Below are positions 26,214 to 34,054 of a DNA stretch of 64,000 bases, piece after piece (within the stretch, counting starts at the first letter, position 1; every line of letters begins with the position of its first letter). The stretch comes from Gaiellasilicea sp963765705 (GTDB lineage Bacteria; Actinomycetota; Thermoleophilia; Gaiellales; Gaiellaceae): contig CAVXXJ010000008.1 of NCBI GenBank assembly GCA_963765705.1, forward strand, positions 62,001 to 126,000, given 5' to 3'. A model generated the notes under the pieces. That model searched no databases and was not told the DNA's origin. It worked only from the letters and a program-made list of their open reading frames with translations. The position numbers were made by a program, and so were the translations under genes.

Positions 26214-26606
26214 CTACACATCAGCGAGCTCGCGATCAGCTGCGCCGATCTGCCACGACACGCCGTAACGATCCGTGGCCCAGCCAAAGCACGAGCTGAA
26301 TCCGTAGTCGTCCACAGGCATCTTCACGTCGCCGTCGGAGGCGATCCGGTCGAAGAGGAGACGGACCTGCGCCTCGTCGTCGCAACGCACGAAAATGGAC
26401 ATCGACGGGGTGAAATCGAACCCATGCTGCGTCGGGCTGTCGAAGGCGATGAAGCCGCGGTCCGCGAGTGTGAAGTACACGGTCGCGCCCCCTCCAGCGT
26501 TGTCGATCACCCGCTGAGTGCTCGATCCGGGGACAAGCGAGACGTACCACTCGGCTGCCTCGCGCGCTCGACCGTCTTGAAACATGAGATGCGTGAGTAC
26601 GTTCAT
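26214..26606 (-). CDS. VOC-fold protein of the PhnB/3-demethylubiquinone methyltransferase-like group
   Basis: This 130-aa protein begins NVLTHLMFQDGRAREAAEWYVSLVPGSS and contains GFIAFDSPTQHGFDFTPSMSIFVRCDDEAQVRLLFDRI and SCFGWATDRYGVSWQIG. These are typical of the PhnB-like half of the vicinal-oxygen-chelate superfamily, whose members bind a metal or have lost it. Its ATG lies 5 bp after the glyoxalase gene's stop codon, so the two form an operon. The specific reaction is unknown. Confidence 0.88.
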   Translation of the reverse strand: MNVLTHLMFQDGRAREAAEWYVSLVPGSSTQRVIDNAGGGATVYFTLADRGFIAFDSPTQHGFDFTPSMSIFVRCDDEAQVRLLFDRIASDGDVKMPVDDYGFSSCFGWATDRYGVSWQIGAADRELADV

Positions 26607-26611
26607 GCCGG

Positions 26612-26983
26612 CTATCCGCGCTCGATGAGCTCGATCCGGTAGCCGTCCGGGTCGCGGACGAAGCAGAGGAAGGAGCCGCCCTCGCGCAACTGGTACGGCG
26701 GCCGCTCCGGCTCGATGCCCTGCGCGGCGAGCTGCTCGAGCGTCCCGTTCATGTCGTCGACGGTCAGCGCGATGTGGCCGTACCCGGTGCCGATCTCGTA
26801 CGAGTCGACGCCGAAGTTGTAGGTCAGCTCCAGCTGGTCGCCCGCTCCGGGCAAGCCCATGAAGACGTTGATCGCCTCCTCGCGGATCGGCATTCGCCGC
26901 CGATCCTCGAAGCCGAGTGCGGTGTAGAAGGCGACCGAGCGGTCGATGTCGGTGATCCGGTAGCAGGTGTGGATGAGCTCCAT
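26612..26983 (-). CDS. Glyoxalase I family protein (lactoylglutathione lyase-like)
   Basis: The 123-aa sequence closely follows glyoxalase I: LIHTCYRITDIDRSVAFYTALGFEDRRRMPI, INVFMGLPGAGDQLELTYNFG, GTGYGHIALTVDDM and GGSFLCFVRDPDGYRIELIERG. The metal ligands are in IHTCYR, LELTY, YGHIA and RIELIE. Glyoxalase I isomerises the methylglyoxal-thiol adduct. Actinobacteria often use mycothiol rather than glutathione, so the thiol is open. First gene of a two-gene operon on the minus strand, divergent from the M24 peptidase by 24 bp. Confidence 0.9.
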   Translation of the reverse strand: MELIHTCYRITDIDRSVAFYTALGFEDRRRMPIREEAINVFMGLPGAGDQLELTYNFGVDSYEIGTGYGHIALTVDDMNGTLEQLAAQGIEPERPPYQLREGGSFLCFVRDPDGYRIELIERG

Positions 26984-27007
26984 GCGTGCGATCCTCCGGG
27001 GAGTCAG

Positions 27008-28117
27008 ATGGCGATTGAGAGCCAAGAGTATGCGGAGCGGCGCGAGCGGCTGAGCGGGTTGCTGGCGGATCAGGGCCTCGACGGGATCTTCGTGCCGCCG
27101 TCCTCCGACCTCGAGTACCTGACCGGCATCGCGCGCGACCTGCCGAGCTTCGGCAACCTCTCCTACGCGCACGGCTGGGTCGCAGGTGCGTTTCTCGCGC
27201 CCGGGCGGGAGCCGCTCTTCGTGCTGCCCCGGATGGTCGTCGACTTCCACCTGCACGGGAAGCCGCCGCCGGGGGCCGTCGTCGTGCACGAGGACGCCGA
27301 CGGGCGCGTGCTCTTCGCCGAGGCGGCGCGCAGCCTCGGCGCGCCCGGTCGTCTCGCCATCGGCGCGCGGGCCTGGGCGGAGACCGTGCTGGAGCTGGAG
27401 CAGGCGCTCCCGGGCGTCGAGCTCGTCGAGGGCTCCTCGCTCGTGAACCGGCTGCGGCGGGTGAAGTCGCCGGCCGAGCTGGAGCTGATGAGCCGGGCGT
27501 GCGAGCTCGCCCGCGAGGCAATGGAAGCGACGGCGCCGCGAGTCGTCTCGGGCGTGACGATGACGGACCTCGTCGAAGAGGTCGAGCACCAGCTTCGCGC
27601 CCGTGGCTCGCGCTGCCCCTCCTTCCCCACCCACATCTTCACCTGGGGAGCGCGGCCGCTCGACTCGGGCGATGCCACCGCCGGCGAGCCCCTCGGCAAC
27701 GGCGAAGCCGTTCTCTTCGACTTCGGCGCCGTCGTCGAGGGCTATTGCTCCGACTTCGGCCGCACGCTCGTCTGCGGCGAGCCGCCCGCAGGGTACGAGG
27801 AAGCGCACGCGGCGATGCTCGCCGCGCAGGAGGCTGGACGGGAGGCGGCCCGCAGCGGCGCGCTCGCGCGCGAGGTCAACGCCGCGTGCCGAGCGCCGAT
27901 CGAGGCCGCCGGGCTCGGCGCCGGCTTCCGTCACAGGATGGGCCACGGGATCGGGCTCGACGTCCATGAGCACCCGTTCCTCTCGGTCGAGGACGACACG
28001 CCGCTCGAGGCCGGCATGACCTTCACCGACGAGCCGTCGATTCTCGTCGACGGCAGCTTCGGCGTCCGCGTCGAGGACGTGATCGTCGTCGGCGAGTCGA
28101 GGGGAAGGCTGCTGTAG
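27008..28117 (+). CDS. M24 metallopeptidase (Xaa-Pro aminopeptidase-like)
   Basis: The 369-aa protein has the creatinase/prolidase N-terminal domain (RRERLSGLLADQGLDGIFVPPSSDLEYLTGI). The pita-bread M24 domain follows, with metal ligands in AVLFDFGAVVEGYCSDFGRTLVCG (two Asp), RHRMGHGIGLDVHEHPF (His), TFTDEPSI (Glu) and GVRVEDVIVVGE (Glu). It should remove N-terminal residues before proline in the cytoplasm. ATG at 27008 is supported by the family start. It is alone, divergent from the glyoxalase operon. Confidence 0.93.
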   Translation: MAIESQEYAERRERLSGLLADQGLDGIFVPPSSDLEYLTGIARDLPSFGNLSYAHGWVAGAFLAPGREPLFVLPRMVVDFHLHGKPPPGAVVVHEDADGRVLFAEAARSLGAPGRLAIGARAWAETVLELEQALPGVELVEGSSLVNRLRRVKSPAELELMSRACELAREAMEATAPRVVSGVTMTDLVEEVEHQLRARGSRCPSFPTHIFTWGARPLDSGDATAGEPLGNGEAVLFDFGAVVEGYCSDFGRTLVCGEPPAGYEEAHAAMLAAQEAGREAARSGALAREVNAACRAPIEAAGLGAGFRHRMGHGIGLDVHEHPFLSVEDDTPLEAGMTFTDEPSILVDGSFGVRVEDVIVVGESRGRLL

Positions 28118-28157
28118 CGCTAAACAACAGGCTCGCCAAACGGATCAGGACCTGTGA

Positions 28158-28646
28158 ATGAGACTTTTCGGAGACCCGCTCCTCACGGAGATCGAAGAGC
28201 TCTACCGGCAGCGATTCGGCCACTTCGTCCGCGCCGCCGCCACGATCACGCACGACCGCGACATCGCCGTCGAAGCCGTACAGGACGCTTTCGCGGACGT
28301 CGTCCGCAGCCGGCGGCAGTACCGCCGCGAAGGGCCGCTCGAAGCCTGGATCTGGCGGGCGGTCGTCAACGCAGCGGCGAAGGCCAGAGCGCGAGCCGCC
28401 CAGGCGCCGGTCTCCGACGACGCCGAGCGTCGGAACGGGCACGAGCCGGTCCTGCAGTCGGAGCTCGCCTTGCTGATCCGCGGGCTGCCGGACCGTCAGC
28501 GTCTGGCGCTCTTCCTCCGCTACTACGCCGACCTCGACTATCGGTCGATCGCCCAGGCCCTTCAGATCGAGGTGGGCACCGTTTCCGCAACCCTGAGCGC
28601 GGCGCATGCCGCACTGCGCCGCGCAATCGAAGAGGTGCCGAGATGA
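28158..28646 (+). CDS. ECF-type RNA polymerase sigma factor
   Basis: This 162-residue sigma-70 factor has region 2 (YRQRFGHFVRAAATITHDRDIAVEAVQDAFADVVRSRRQYR...LEAWIWRAVVNAA) and region 4 (LLIRGLPDRQRLALFLRYYADLDYRSIAQALQIEVGTVSATLSAAHAALRRAI). There is no region 1 or 3, as in ECF factors. The downstream gene overlaps by 4 bp (ATGA) and encodes a single-span membrane protein, the usual place for the anti-sigma. The signal sensed is not evident. Confidence 0.93.
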   Translation: MRLFGDPLLTEIEELYRQRFGHFVRAAATITHDRDIAVEAVQDAFADVVRSRRQYRREGPLEAWIWRAVVNAAAKARARAAQAPVSDDAERRNGHEPVLQSELALLIRGLPDRQRLALFLRYYADLDYRSIAQALQIEVGTVSATLSAAHAALRRAIEEVPR

Positions 28647-29995
28647 ACGACGTCGACCAGCAGATCCGCGCCGGGCTGGACGAGGCAGTGCCCGCCGTGC
28701 CGCTCGAGCACCGGGACTGGGACGCCGTTCTGGCGCGGGCTGGCGAGCCCGCACGTCGACGCCGCCGACGAATCAGTGCCGTCGTGCTCACCGCGGCCGT
28801 GGTCGCGACGCTGACGGTGACACCACTCGGCGGTGCGATTGCGCGCGGCGTCGGCGGCTTCTCCGATTGGCTCTCCGGGACGCCCGGCGAATCCGTTTCA
28901 CCCGACGCGCAGCGTCGCTTCGAAGCCGCCGCGCGCTTCCCGAACGATCCCGAGCTCAGGCAGTTGCTCCGGATCGACCTCGACGGCAGGCTCTTCTACC
29001 TCTACGGGTTCGAGACGGGCAACGTCGTCTGCCTCCGCATAGCGGTGCGGGCCGTCGGGGGCGCCGGTCCGGAGTCCGCCTGCGTCTCGCGCAGCGATCT
29101 CCGTCGCTCCGGCGACCTGATCCTCCCCGTGAAGGCGAATCTCAGCGTCGGCCACGTCGGCCGGCTCCCACGGAGCCCGACCGACCCGCCGACAGTTCCG
29201 CGCTACCTGCTGACCTTCGGGATTGCCGCGGCGGAGGTCGAGCGTGTGACGGTGCAGGCCGACAACGGCACGAGCGCCGCCACCGTGCGCAACGGGGCTT
29301 TTCTGCACGTACTCGAGCCCGGACGCCGCGGGAATTGGGCTCGGACGGTGACGGCCGCCACGGACGACGGTCGAACGGACGTGGTCCCCATCAGTGTCCA
29401 CGTGAGCGGCCAGCCGCCGCCAGTGACGACGTTTCGTCTGCGAGGGCCGGCGACAATCGAGCGACAGGTTCGCAACGGCACGATCGGCTGGTTCGACCGG
29501 CGCGAGCCGCGTGGGATCTCGGCGGACGAGGCCGGCCTCGGCGGCGCGGGCCGTCCGTGTTGTGCAGGATTCGTCCGGGTCATCTATCCCGACCCGGGCG
29601 ACTTCCTCGGCGTCACGGTCGGCGACAAGACGCTGTGGGCCGCGCCGCCGTCGTCTCGCTTCCCGCGCGTGGGCGACGACTCGATCTGCTTCGGCCTGCT
29701 CACCCGCGGCACCAGCAGCGCCGGGTGCGCGCCGAGGCCCCTGTTCAAAGAGCGTCCGCTCCACCTGGGCTGGGGGTTCGCGGGAGGCGGGCAGCAGATC
29801 TGGATCGTCTCGGGTCTCGTCTCCGACGACGTCGCCCGGCTCCGCGTCTTCCTCGGCGACGGGGGACAGTGGGACGCCCCGCTCCGCGACAACGCGACTG
29901 CTTTCCGGGTCCAGCGGGCGAAGTTCCCGGTCCGGCTCGTTGCCTACGACGAGGCCGATCGGATCGTCGGCAATCAGGTGATCCCGAACCGCTGA
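28643..29995 (+). CDS. Probable membrane anti-sigma factor with large extracytoplasmic domain
   Basis: Of 450 residues, 1-35 are a short cytoplasmic part (NDVDQQIRAGLDEAVPAVPLEHRDW...). Residues ~38-60 are one membrane helix preceded by RRRRRR. The remainder is a large exported domain with beta-rich segments and two Cys clusters (GAGRPCCAGFVRVIYPDPGD; SICFGLL...SSAGCAP). It lacks the HxxxCxxC zinc motif of ZAS anti-sigmas. Translational coupling to the ECF gene is the main evidence for its role. The outer domain would be the sensor. Family not recognised. Confidence 0.7.
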   Translation: MNDVDQQIRAGLDEAVPAVPLEHRDWDAVLARAGEPARRRRRRISAVVLTAAVVATLTVTPLGGAIARGVGGFSDWLSGTPGESVSPDAQRRFEAAARFPNDPELRQLLRIDLDGRLFYLYGFETGNVVCLRIAVRAVGGAGPESACVSRSDLRRSGDLILPVKANLSVGHVGRLPRSPTDPPTVPRYLLTFGIAAAEVERVTVQADNGTSAATVRNGAFLHVLEPGRRGNWARTVTAATDDGRTDVVPISVHVSGQPPPVTTFRLRGPATIERQVRNGTIGWFDRREPRGISADEAGLGGAGRPCCAGFVRVIYPDPGDFLGVTVGDKTLWAAPPSSRFPRVGDDSICFGLLTRGTSSAGCAPRPLFKERPLHLGWGFAGGGQQIWIVSGLVSDDVARLRVFLGDGGQWDAPLRDNATAFRVQRAKFPVRLVAYDEADRIVGNQVIPNR

Positions 29996-30519
29996 GCCAT
30001 TCCCGCTTCGAGCGCCCACTCGGCCCACTCGAGCCGTGCCCGCGTCGTCCGGAGCCCGAGCTCGAGCGCGATCCCGTAGGCGCGCGTCTTCGGCGTGTCC
30101 GGATCCTCCTGCTCGGCGATCGTCTCCAGCTCCTCCAGGACCGTGCGCGCCCGCTCGGCTTCCGACCGCAGGTAGGCCTCCGCGTCCTCCGGCTCGAGCA
30201 GCCAGAGGAAGAAGAGCCGTAGCGTCGCCTCGCTGCGGACCGTGCGAGACGGCTCGGTCTCCCTCAGCCAGCGTCGTACCTCGTCGCGTCCGGCTTCGGT
30301 GAGCTCGTACGGGCGGCCGCCCCGAGGGAGCGCATCACCCTCGCGGATCAGCCCCGCGGCGAGCAGCTTCGCGAGCTCGGGGTAGATCTGGCTGTGGCTC
30401 GCCGGCCAGGCGTATGCGAGCGACTGCTCGAAGTGCTTCAGCAGCGCATACCCGGTGCGGGGCTGATCTGCGAGCAGGCCCAGCAAGGCGTGGCCGAGCG
30501 TACCTGTCATCCTTGACAT
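29974..30519 (-). CDS. PadR-family transcriptional regulator
   Basis: The 181-aa protein has the PadR winged helix (TLGHALLGLLADQPRTGYALLKHFEQSLAYAWPASHSQIYPELAKLLAAGLIREGDALPRGGRPYELTEAG). A helical C-terminal dimerisation domain follows (SEATLRLFFLWLLEPEDAEAYL...). PadR repressors usually respond to phenolic or other toxic compounds. The first ATG (30519) sits inside the palindrome TGACATGTCA; a second ATG at 30510 would leave it outside. Its 3' end overlaps the convergent anti-sigma gene by 22 bp. The divergent alpha/beta hydrolase is the likely target. Confidence 0.92.
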   Translation of the reverse strand: MSRMTGTLGHALLGLLADQPRTGYALLKHFEQSLAYAWPASHSQIYPELAKLLAAGLIREGDALPRGGRPYELTEAGRDEVRRWLRETEPSRTVRSEATLRLFFLWLLEPEDAEAYLRSEAERARTVLEELETIAEQEDPDTPKTRAYGIALELGLRTTRARLEWAEWALEAGMAQRFGIT

Positions 30520-30523
30520 GTCA
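30514..30523. promoter_or_regulatory. Candidate PadR operator
   Basis: The perfect 10-bp palindrome TGACATGTCA overlaps the first start codon of the padR-like gene and lies 27 bp before the divergent hydrolase start. It contains the ATGT/ACAT units typical of PadR boxes. A second, looser dyad, TGTAGTCCTGTTACA, follows within a few bases. Autoregulation and control of the hydrolase are inferred. Confidence 0.5.
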
Positions 30524-30549
30524 TTGTAGTCCTGTTACACCTTCGTCAC

Positions 30550-31269
30550 ATGAGACGCGCCTTCCTGCTCGTTGCGGTTCTCGGGGTGGCAGCGTCGACA
30601 GCCGGCGCCGCCACGGAGCAGGCCGAGCACGCGTGCGTCGCCGGCGCCGAGATCCGGTTCTCCGCGGCCGACGGCACGAAGCTCGTCGGCCACCGCTTCG
30701 GGAAGGGAACGACGGCCGTCATCCTCGCCCACCAGTCCGAAGGCGATCTGTGCGACTGGGCTCCGTACGCGCGGCGGCTGGCGAGCAAGGGGTATTACGT
30801 CTTCCCGATGGACTTCCGGGGCTACGGCCTCTCGCAGGCCCGGACGGGAGCCGCTGCGACCCGGTTTCCCTCCGACCTCGCGGCGGCGACGAAGGCGCTG
30901 CGGAAGCTGGGCAAGAAGAAGATCTTCCTCGTCGGCGCGTCGATGGGCGGGCTCGCCTCGCTCGTCGCCGCCGCGAACGTGACGCCGCCGGTCACCGGTG
31001 TCGTCAGCGTCTCGGGGCCGGCGCGCTTCCGCGGGATGGACGCGCTCAAGACGGCGCCGCGGCTACGGGTGCCGGTGCTCTACCTCGCTGCGGCAGGCGA
31101 CGACAACGCGGGCTTCGACTTCTCGAAGGACGCGGAGGCGCTGCACGCGGCGACGACCTCGGCGGGCAAGCGGCTCGAGGTGCTGCCAGGCTCGCTGCAC
31201 GGAATCGGGCTCATGGCCGGCTCGGCGCGGGCCAAGGCGCTCGTCGAGGGGTTCCTCAAAGGGCACTGA
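30550..31269 (+). CDS. Secreted alpha/beta-hydrolase
   Basis: This 239-aa protein has a signal peptide (AFLLVAVLGVAASTAGAA). The hydrolase core is VILAHQSEGDLCDWAPYARRLASKGYYVFPMDFRGYG, nucleophile elbow LVGASMGGLASLV (Ser), acid in AAGDDNAGF and the terminal His in LPGSLHGIGLM. The catalytic triad appears complete, so it should be an active esterase or peptidase outside the membrane. It is divergent from the padR-like gene and probably controlled by it. A strong hairpin follows the stop codon. Confidence 0.87.
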   Translation: MRRAFLLVAVLGVAASTAGAATEQAEHACVAGAEIRFSAADGTKLVGHRFGKGTTAVILAHQSEGDLCDWAPYARRLASKGYYVFPMDFRGYGLSQARTGAAATRFPSDLAAATKALRKLGKKKIFLVGASMGGLASLVAAANVTPPVTGVVSVSGPARFRGMDALKTAPRLRVPVLYLAAAGDDNAGFDFSKDAEALHAATTSAGKRLEVLPGSLHGIGLMAGSARAKALVEGFLKGH

Positions 31270-31483
31270 GCCCAGACGGCGGCTCGAAGCCGCCGCCTGG
31301 GAGTGCATTGCTCACCGCGGACGGTGAGGTCGTCGCGTCGAGCCGGTCCGCCGCGCGACGGAGGGTGCGCGCGATGCGTGTGCGAGCCGGGCTCGACCCG
31401 ACGAGCGTGTGGGCGACTGACGCCCGTAGCTCCTGCTGCCGGTCGTTCACGAGCTGCTGGAGAAGGTCTGTGGAGGCGAGCAT
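31256..31483 (-). CDS. Small helical protein divergent from an ArsR-type regulator
   Basis: This 75-residue protein (MLASTDLLQQLVNDRQQELRASVAHTLVGSSPARTRIARTLRRAADRLDA...) has an AGGAG site 6 nt before its ATG. It is predicted helical in the first 50 residues, with a Gly/Pro-rich end that is encoded by the hairpin described separately. It overlaps the convergent hydrolase by 14 bp. Its promoter region is shared with the regulator at 31585 and includes a clear dyad. Family not recognised. Confidence 0.6.
   Translation of the reverse strand: MLASTDLLQQLVNDRQQELRASVAHTLVGSSPARTRIARTLRRAADRLDATTSPSAVSNALPGGGFEPPSGLSAL
31271..31301 (+). terminator. Hairpin after the alpha/beta-hydrolase gene
   Basis: CCCAGACGGCGGCT (31271-31284) pairs with AGCCGCCGCCTGGG (31288-31301) at 13 of 14 positions around a 3-nt loop, starting 2 nt after the hydrolase stop codon. 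It also encodes the Gly-Gly-Phe-Glu-Pro-Pro end of the convergent 75-residue protein. Confidence 0.7.
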
Positions 31484-31516
31484 GGGGTCTCCTGACGCGT
31501 TCGACTTCTTTGAACT

Positions 31517-31534
31517 GTTCGAAATATATCGAAC
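31517..31534. promoter_or_regulatory. Dyad operator in the divergent promoter region
   Basis: GTTCGA-AATATA-TCGAAC is a perfect 6-6-6 inverted repeat in an AT-rich island between the 75-residue gene (start 31483) and the ArsR-type gene (start 31585). Such dyads with an AT-rich centre are typical ArsR/SmtB-type sites. For the plus-strand gene, TTGTCA (31545-31550), a 17-bp spacer and TACCCT (31568-31573) form a promoter just downstream of it. Confidence 0.6.
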
Positions 31535-31584
31535 GACTCGGGCCTTGTCAAGCCGTTCATTAGCGAGTACCCTGCGCACGTTAG

Positions 31585-32688
31585 ATGGCCATCGAACGGA
31601 GCAACCGCCCACAGGTGCTCGACCTCTCCCGTCCAGGGACGATCGAGGTCGAGGTCGAGGTCTCCGAGGCGGCCGAGGTCCTGATGAGCATCTGCGCACT
31701 CGGCGACCGTGACGACCACGAGACGCTCGACCTCGGTGCGGCGTGGCTGAAGGCAAAGCTCGACACCGTGCCGCCCGACCTGCTGGTGACGGTCGACGAG
31801 TTGCTGCTCGGCTCGATGAAAGTCGCCGCGCACCTGCTCGGAATCGTCCTGGAGACGCCGAAGCCACGGACCTTCGCTGCGTTCCTCGAGCGGCTCGAGG
31901 AGACCGATCCGGTCGAGCTCAAGCTGCACCTGTTCGGCTACTACGGCAGCGCGTCCAACCATCTGTCCGGATCGGATGTGATCGAGCGCGCGGCCCGCGG
32001 CGACAAGGAGGCTCAGGACTCGCTCCTCGAGTCGGTCGCCGAGTATTCGGACAAGCACGAGTCGACGCGGCTGCTGCTCGGGCTCGGCGGCGAGGAGCTG
32101 AAGGCGCGCCTGCTCGACCTGCTCCCCCGCTGGTACACGGAGGTGTTCGAGCCGAGCTCCCAGGAGTGGCGCGAGGCGGCGGAGCGCGACGCGGAGTCGA
32201 AGCGGGAGCTCGCGGCCAAGCACTCGCCGGAGCAGCTCGTCGAGCTGACGCTACGCGGCTACCAGTACACCCCCGCTCCCGGGATCCGAACGCTCGCGCT
32301 CTTCCCCAACTGGTGGATGCGCCCCTGGGTGATCCTCTGGGAGCACAAGAGCACGAAGATCTTCTGCTATCCGATCGCCCCGCCTGCCGAGGAGGGGGCG
32401 TCGCCGGCCGAGGTCGCACGCATCTACAAGGCGCTCGGCGACGAGGGGCGCTTGAAGCTGCTGCGGCGCCTCAGCGACGGCCCGCTCAAGCTCAGCGAGG
32501 CCGCGGCGGAGCTCGGCGTCGCGAAGTCGACGGCCCACCACCATCTTGCGATCCTGCGCCAGGCCGGCTTCGTGGCGATCCGCGACGAGGACGAGAACGT
32601 CTACAGCCTCCGCAGCGAGCTCCCTCAGACAGGCGACCTGCTGAGCGCTTACCTCGGTTCGTCCAGGTCTTCCTCGACCAGCGCGTAG
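31585..32688 (+). CDS. ArsR-type HTH regulator with long N-terminal domain (DUF5937-like)
   Basis: The 367-aa protein has about 255 N-terminal residues that I assign tentatively to a DUF5937-like sensor domain (LMSICALGDRDDHETLDLGAAWL; PNWWMRPWVILWEHKSTKIFCYPI). The C-terminal winged helix is EVARIYKALGDEGRLKLLRRLSDGPLKLSEAAAELGVAKSTAHHHLAILRQAGFVAI. It likely represses itself and the divergent small gene via the GTTCGA dyad. The ligand is unknown; no metal-binding Cys pair stands out. The last 40 bp overlap the convergent GNAT gene. Confidence 0.85.
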   Translation: MAIERSNRPQVLDLSRPGTIEVEVEVSEAAEVLMSICALGDRDDHETLDLGAAWLKAKLDTVPPDLLVTVDELLLGSMKVAAHLLGIVLETPKPRTFAAFLERLEETDPVELKLHLFGYYGSASNHLSGSDVIERAARGDKEAQDSLLESVAEYSDKHESTRLLLGLGGEELKARLLDLLPRWYTEVFEPSSQEWREAAERDAESKRELAAKHSPEQLVELTLRGYQYTPAPGIRTLALFPNWWMRPWVILWEHKSTKIFCYPIAPPAEEGASPAEVARIYKALGDEGRLKLLRRLSDGPLKLSEAAAELGVAKSTAHHHLAILRQAGFVAIRDEDENVYSLRSELPQTGDLLSAYLGSSRSSSTSA

Positions 32689-33155
32689 AGCACGCCGTCG
32701 ACCCAGCCGCCGTCGCGGGCGTACGCCTTCCGCTTCACGCCCTCGCGGACGAACCCCGAGCGCTCCGCGTGCCGCTGCGCGCGCTCGTTGAAGCCGTAGA
32801 TCTCGAGCTCGATGCGGTGGAAGCCGAGCTCCCGGATCAGGTGGTGCTGCAGCAGGCGGGCAGCGTCGTCGGCAAGCCGCCGGCCGCGGAAGCGGGGATG
32901 CACGGCGAGCCCGCTCACGTGCGCGATCCGGCTGCGGCGGTTGCCGAGCTCCCAGCCCATCGCACCTGCGGGCTCGGCGTCCAGCTCGACGACGAGGAGA
33001 CCACCGGCTTCCGGATCCTGGACGATCTTCTCCGCGATCCCGTCTCGTTCGTAGGAGCCCGCCGCGGCGAGGAAGGGACGAACGTCCTCGTCGCCGTAGA
33101 GCTCGACCAGGAACTCGAGATCGGCCTCGGCGGCGGGGCGGATCGAGACGGTCAC
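32649..33155 (-). CDS. GNAT-family N-acetyltransferase
   Basis: The 168-aa sequence has the GNAT core: SIRPAAEADLEFLVELYGDEDVRPFL, LLVVELDAEPAGAMGWEL, SGLAVHPRFRGRRLADDAARLLQHHLIRELGFHRIELEIYGFNERAQRHAERSGFVREG. The RFRGRR segment is the acetyl-CoA pyrophosphate loop. This RimJ/RimL-like layout suggests acetylation of a protein N-terminus or small amine. The GTG start overlaps the upstream exporter gene's 3' end, so it belongs to a three-gene minus-strand operon. Confidence 0.92.
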   Translation of the reverse strand: MTVSIRPAAEADLEFLVELYGDEDVRPFLAAAGSYERDGIAEKIVQDPEAGGLLVVELDAEPAGAMGWELGNRRSRIAHVSGLAVHPRFRGRRLADDAARLLQHHLIRELGFHRIELEIYGFNERAQRHAERSGFVREGVKRKAYARDGGWVDGVLYALVEEDLDEPR

Positions 33156-34054
33156 GGGCGGACGGGGACTGCCGTGTCGCGCCGCAGGCGGACCGCGCCC
33201 GAGGCGAGCGCGACGCCGCCGAGAATCAGCGCGAGCCCGCCGAGCGTCGAGAGCGTCAGCTCCTCGTCGAGGATCAGCGCGCCGTAGAGGAGCGCGAAGC
33301 CGGGCATCAGGTAGGTGACGAGCGAGAGACGGGACGAGCCGTGGAGGGCGAGCATGCGGAAGAGCACGAGCTGGGCGAGCGCGGTGCCGAGGAGCGAGAG
33401 AGCGAGCACCGAGGCGGTCGCCTCGAGCGAAGGGACGCTGCCGGGGAGCTGGAACGCGGCGACCGGCGTCAGGATCAGCCCGCCGGCGAGCATCGAGCCG
33501 GCGGCGAGCACCGGGCCGCGGGTCCCGGAGACCGCGCGCTGGCCGTAGACGCCGGCGCTCGCATACGAGAGCGAGGAGAGCACGACGGCGAGCGCGCCGA
33601 CGATCGCGAGGCCGCCGCCGTCCGGATGGATGCCCGTGACGACCGCGACGCCGACGATGCCGATCGCGAGCCCGAGCGCGCGTGTCGCGGTCAGCCGTTC
33701 GTGTGGAAGGAAGCGGAGCACCAGGAGGGCGTTGAAGATCGGCACCGACGCCTGCACCACCGCGGCGAGGCCGGAGTCGATGTGCTGCTCGCCCCAGGCG
33801 ATCAGCCAGAACGGCACTGCCGCGTTCAGGATCCCGAGTACGAGGCAGTGACGCCAGGCGGCGCGGAGCTCCGACACCGCTTCCGACCGGCCGAGGCGCC
33901 AGACGATGTAGGCGAGCAGGACGGCTGCCGCGAGGAGGGTTCGCGCGGCCATCATCGGCGCCGGGTCGATCTCGTCGACGGCGACCTTGATGAAGAGGTA
34001 CGACGCACCCCAGACGCCCGCGAGGACGAGCAGCATCGGCCAGTAGCGGTTCAC
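33152..34054 (-). CDS. EamA/DMT-superfamily transporter
   Basis: The 300-aa protein has ten predicted membrane helices in two EamA repeats. The first begins LLVLAGVWGASYLFIKVAVDEIDP and includes NAAVPFWLIAWGEQHIDSGLAAVVQA. The second begins AIVGALAVVLSSLSYASAGVYGQ and ends LILDEELTLSTLGGLALILGGVAL. Such proteins export amino acids or metabolites. The GTG start overlaps its paralogue's stop codon (GTGA). It is similar in layout to the gene directly upstream, so the pair looks like a tandem duplication. Confidence 0.9.
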   Translation of the reverse strand: MNRYWPMLLVLAGVWGASYLFIKVAVDEIDPAPMMAARTLLAAAVLLAYIVWRLGRSEAVSELRAAWRHCLVLGILNAAVPFWLIAWGEQHIDSGLAAVVQASVPIFNALLVLRFLPHERLTATRALGLAIGIVGVAVVTGIHPDGGGLAIVGALAVVLSSLSYASAGVYGQRAVSGTRGPVLAAGSMLAGGLILTPVAAFQLPGSVPSLEATASVLALSLLGTALAQLVLFRMLALHGSSRLSLVTYLMPGFALLYGALILDEELTLSTLGGLALILGGVALASGAVRLRRDTAVPVRP

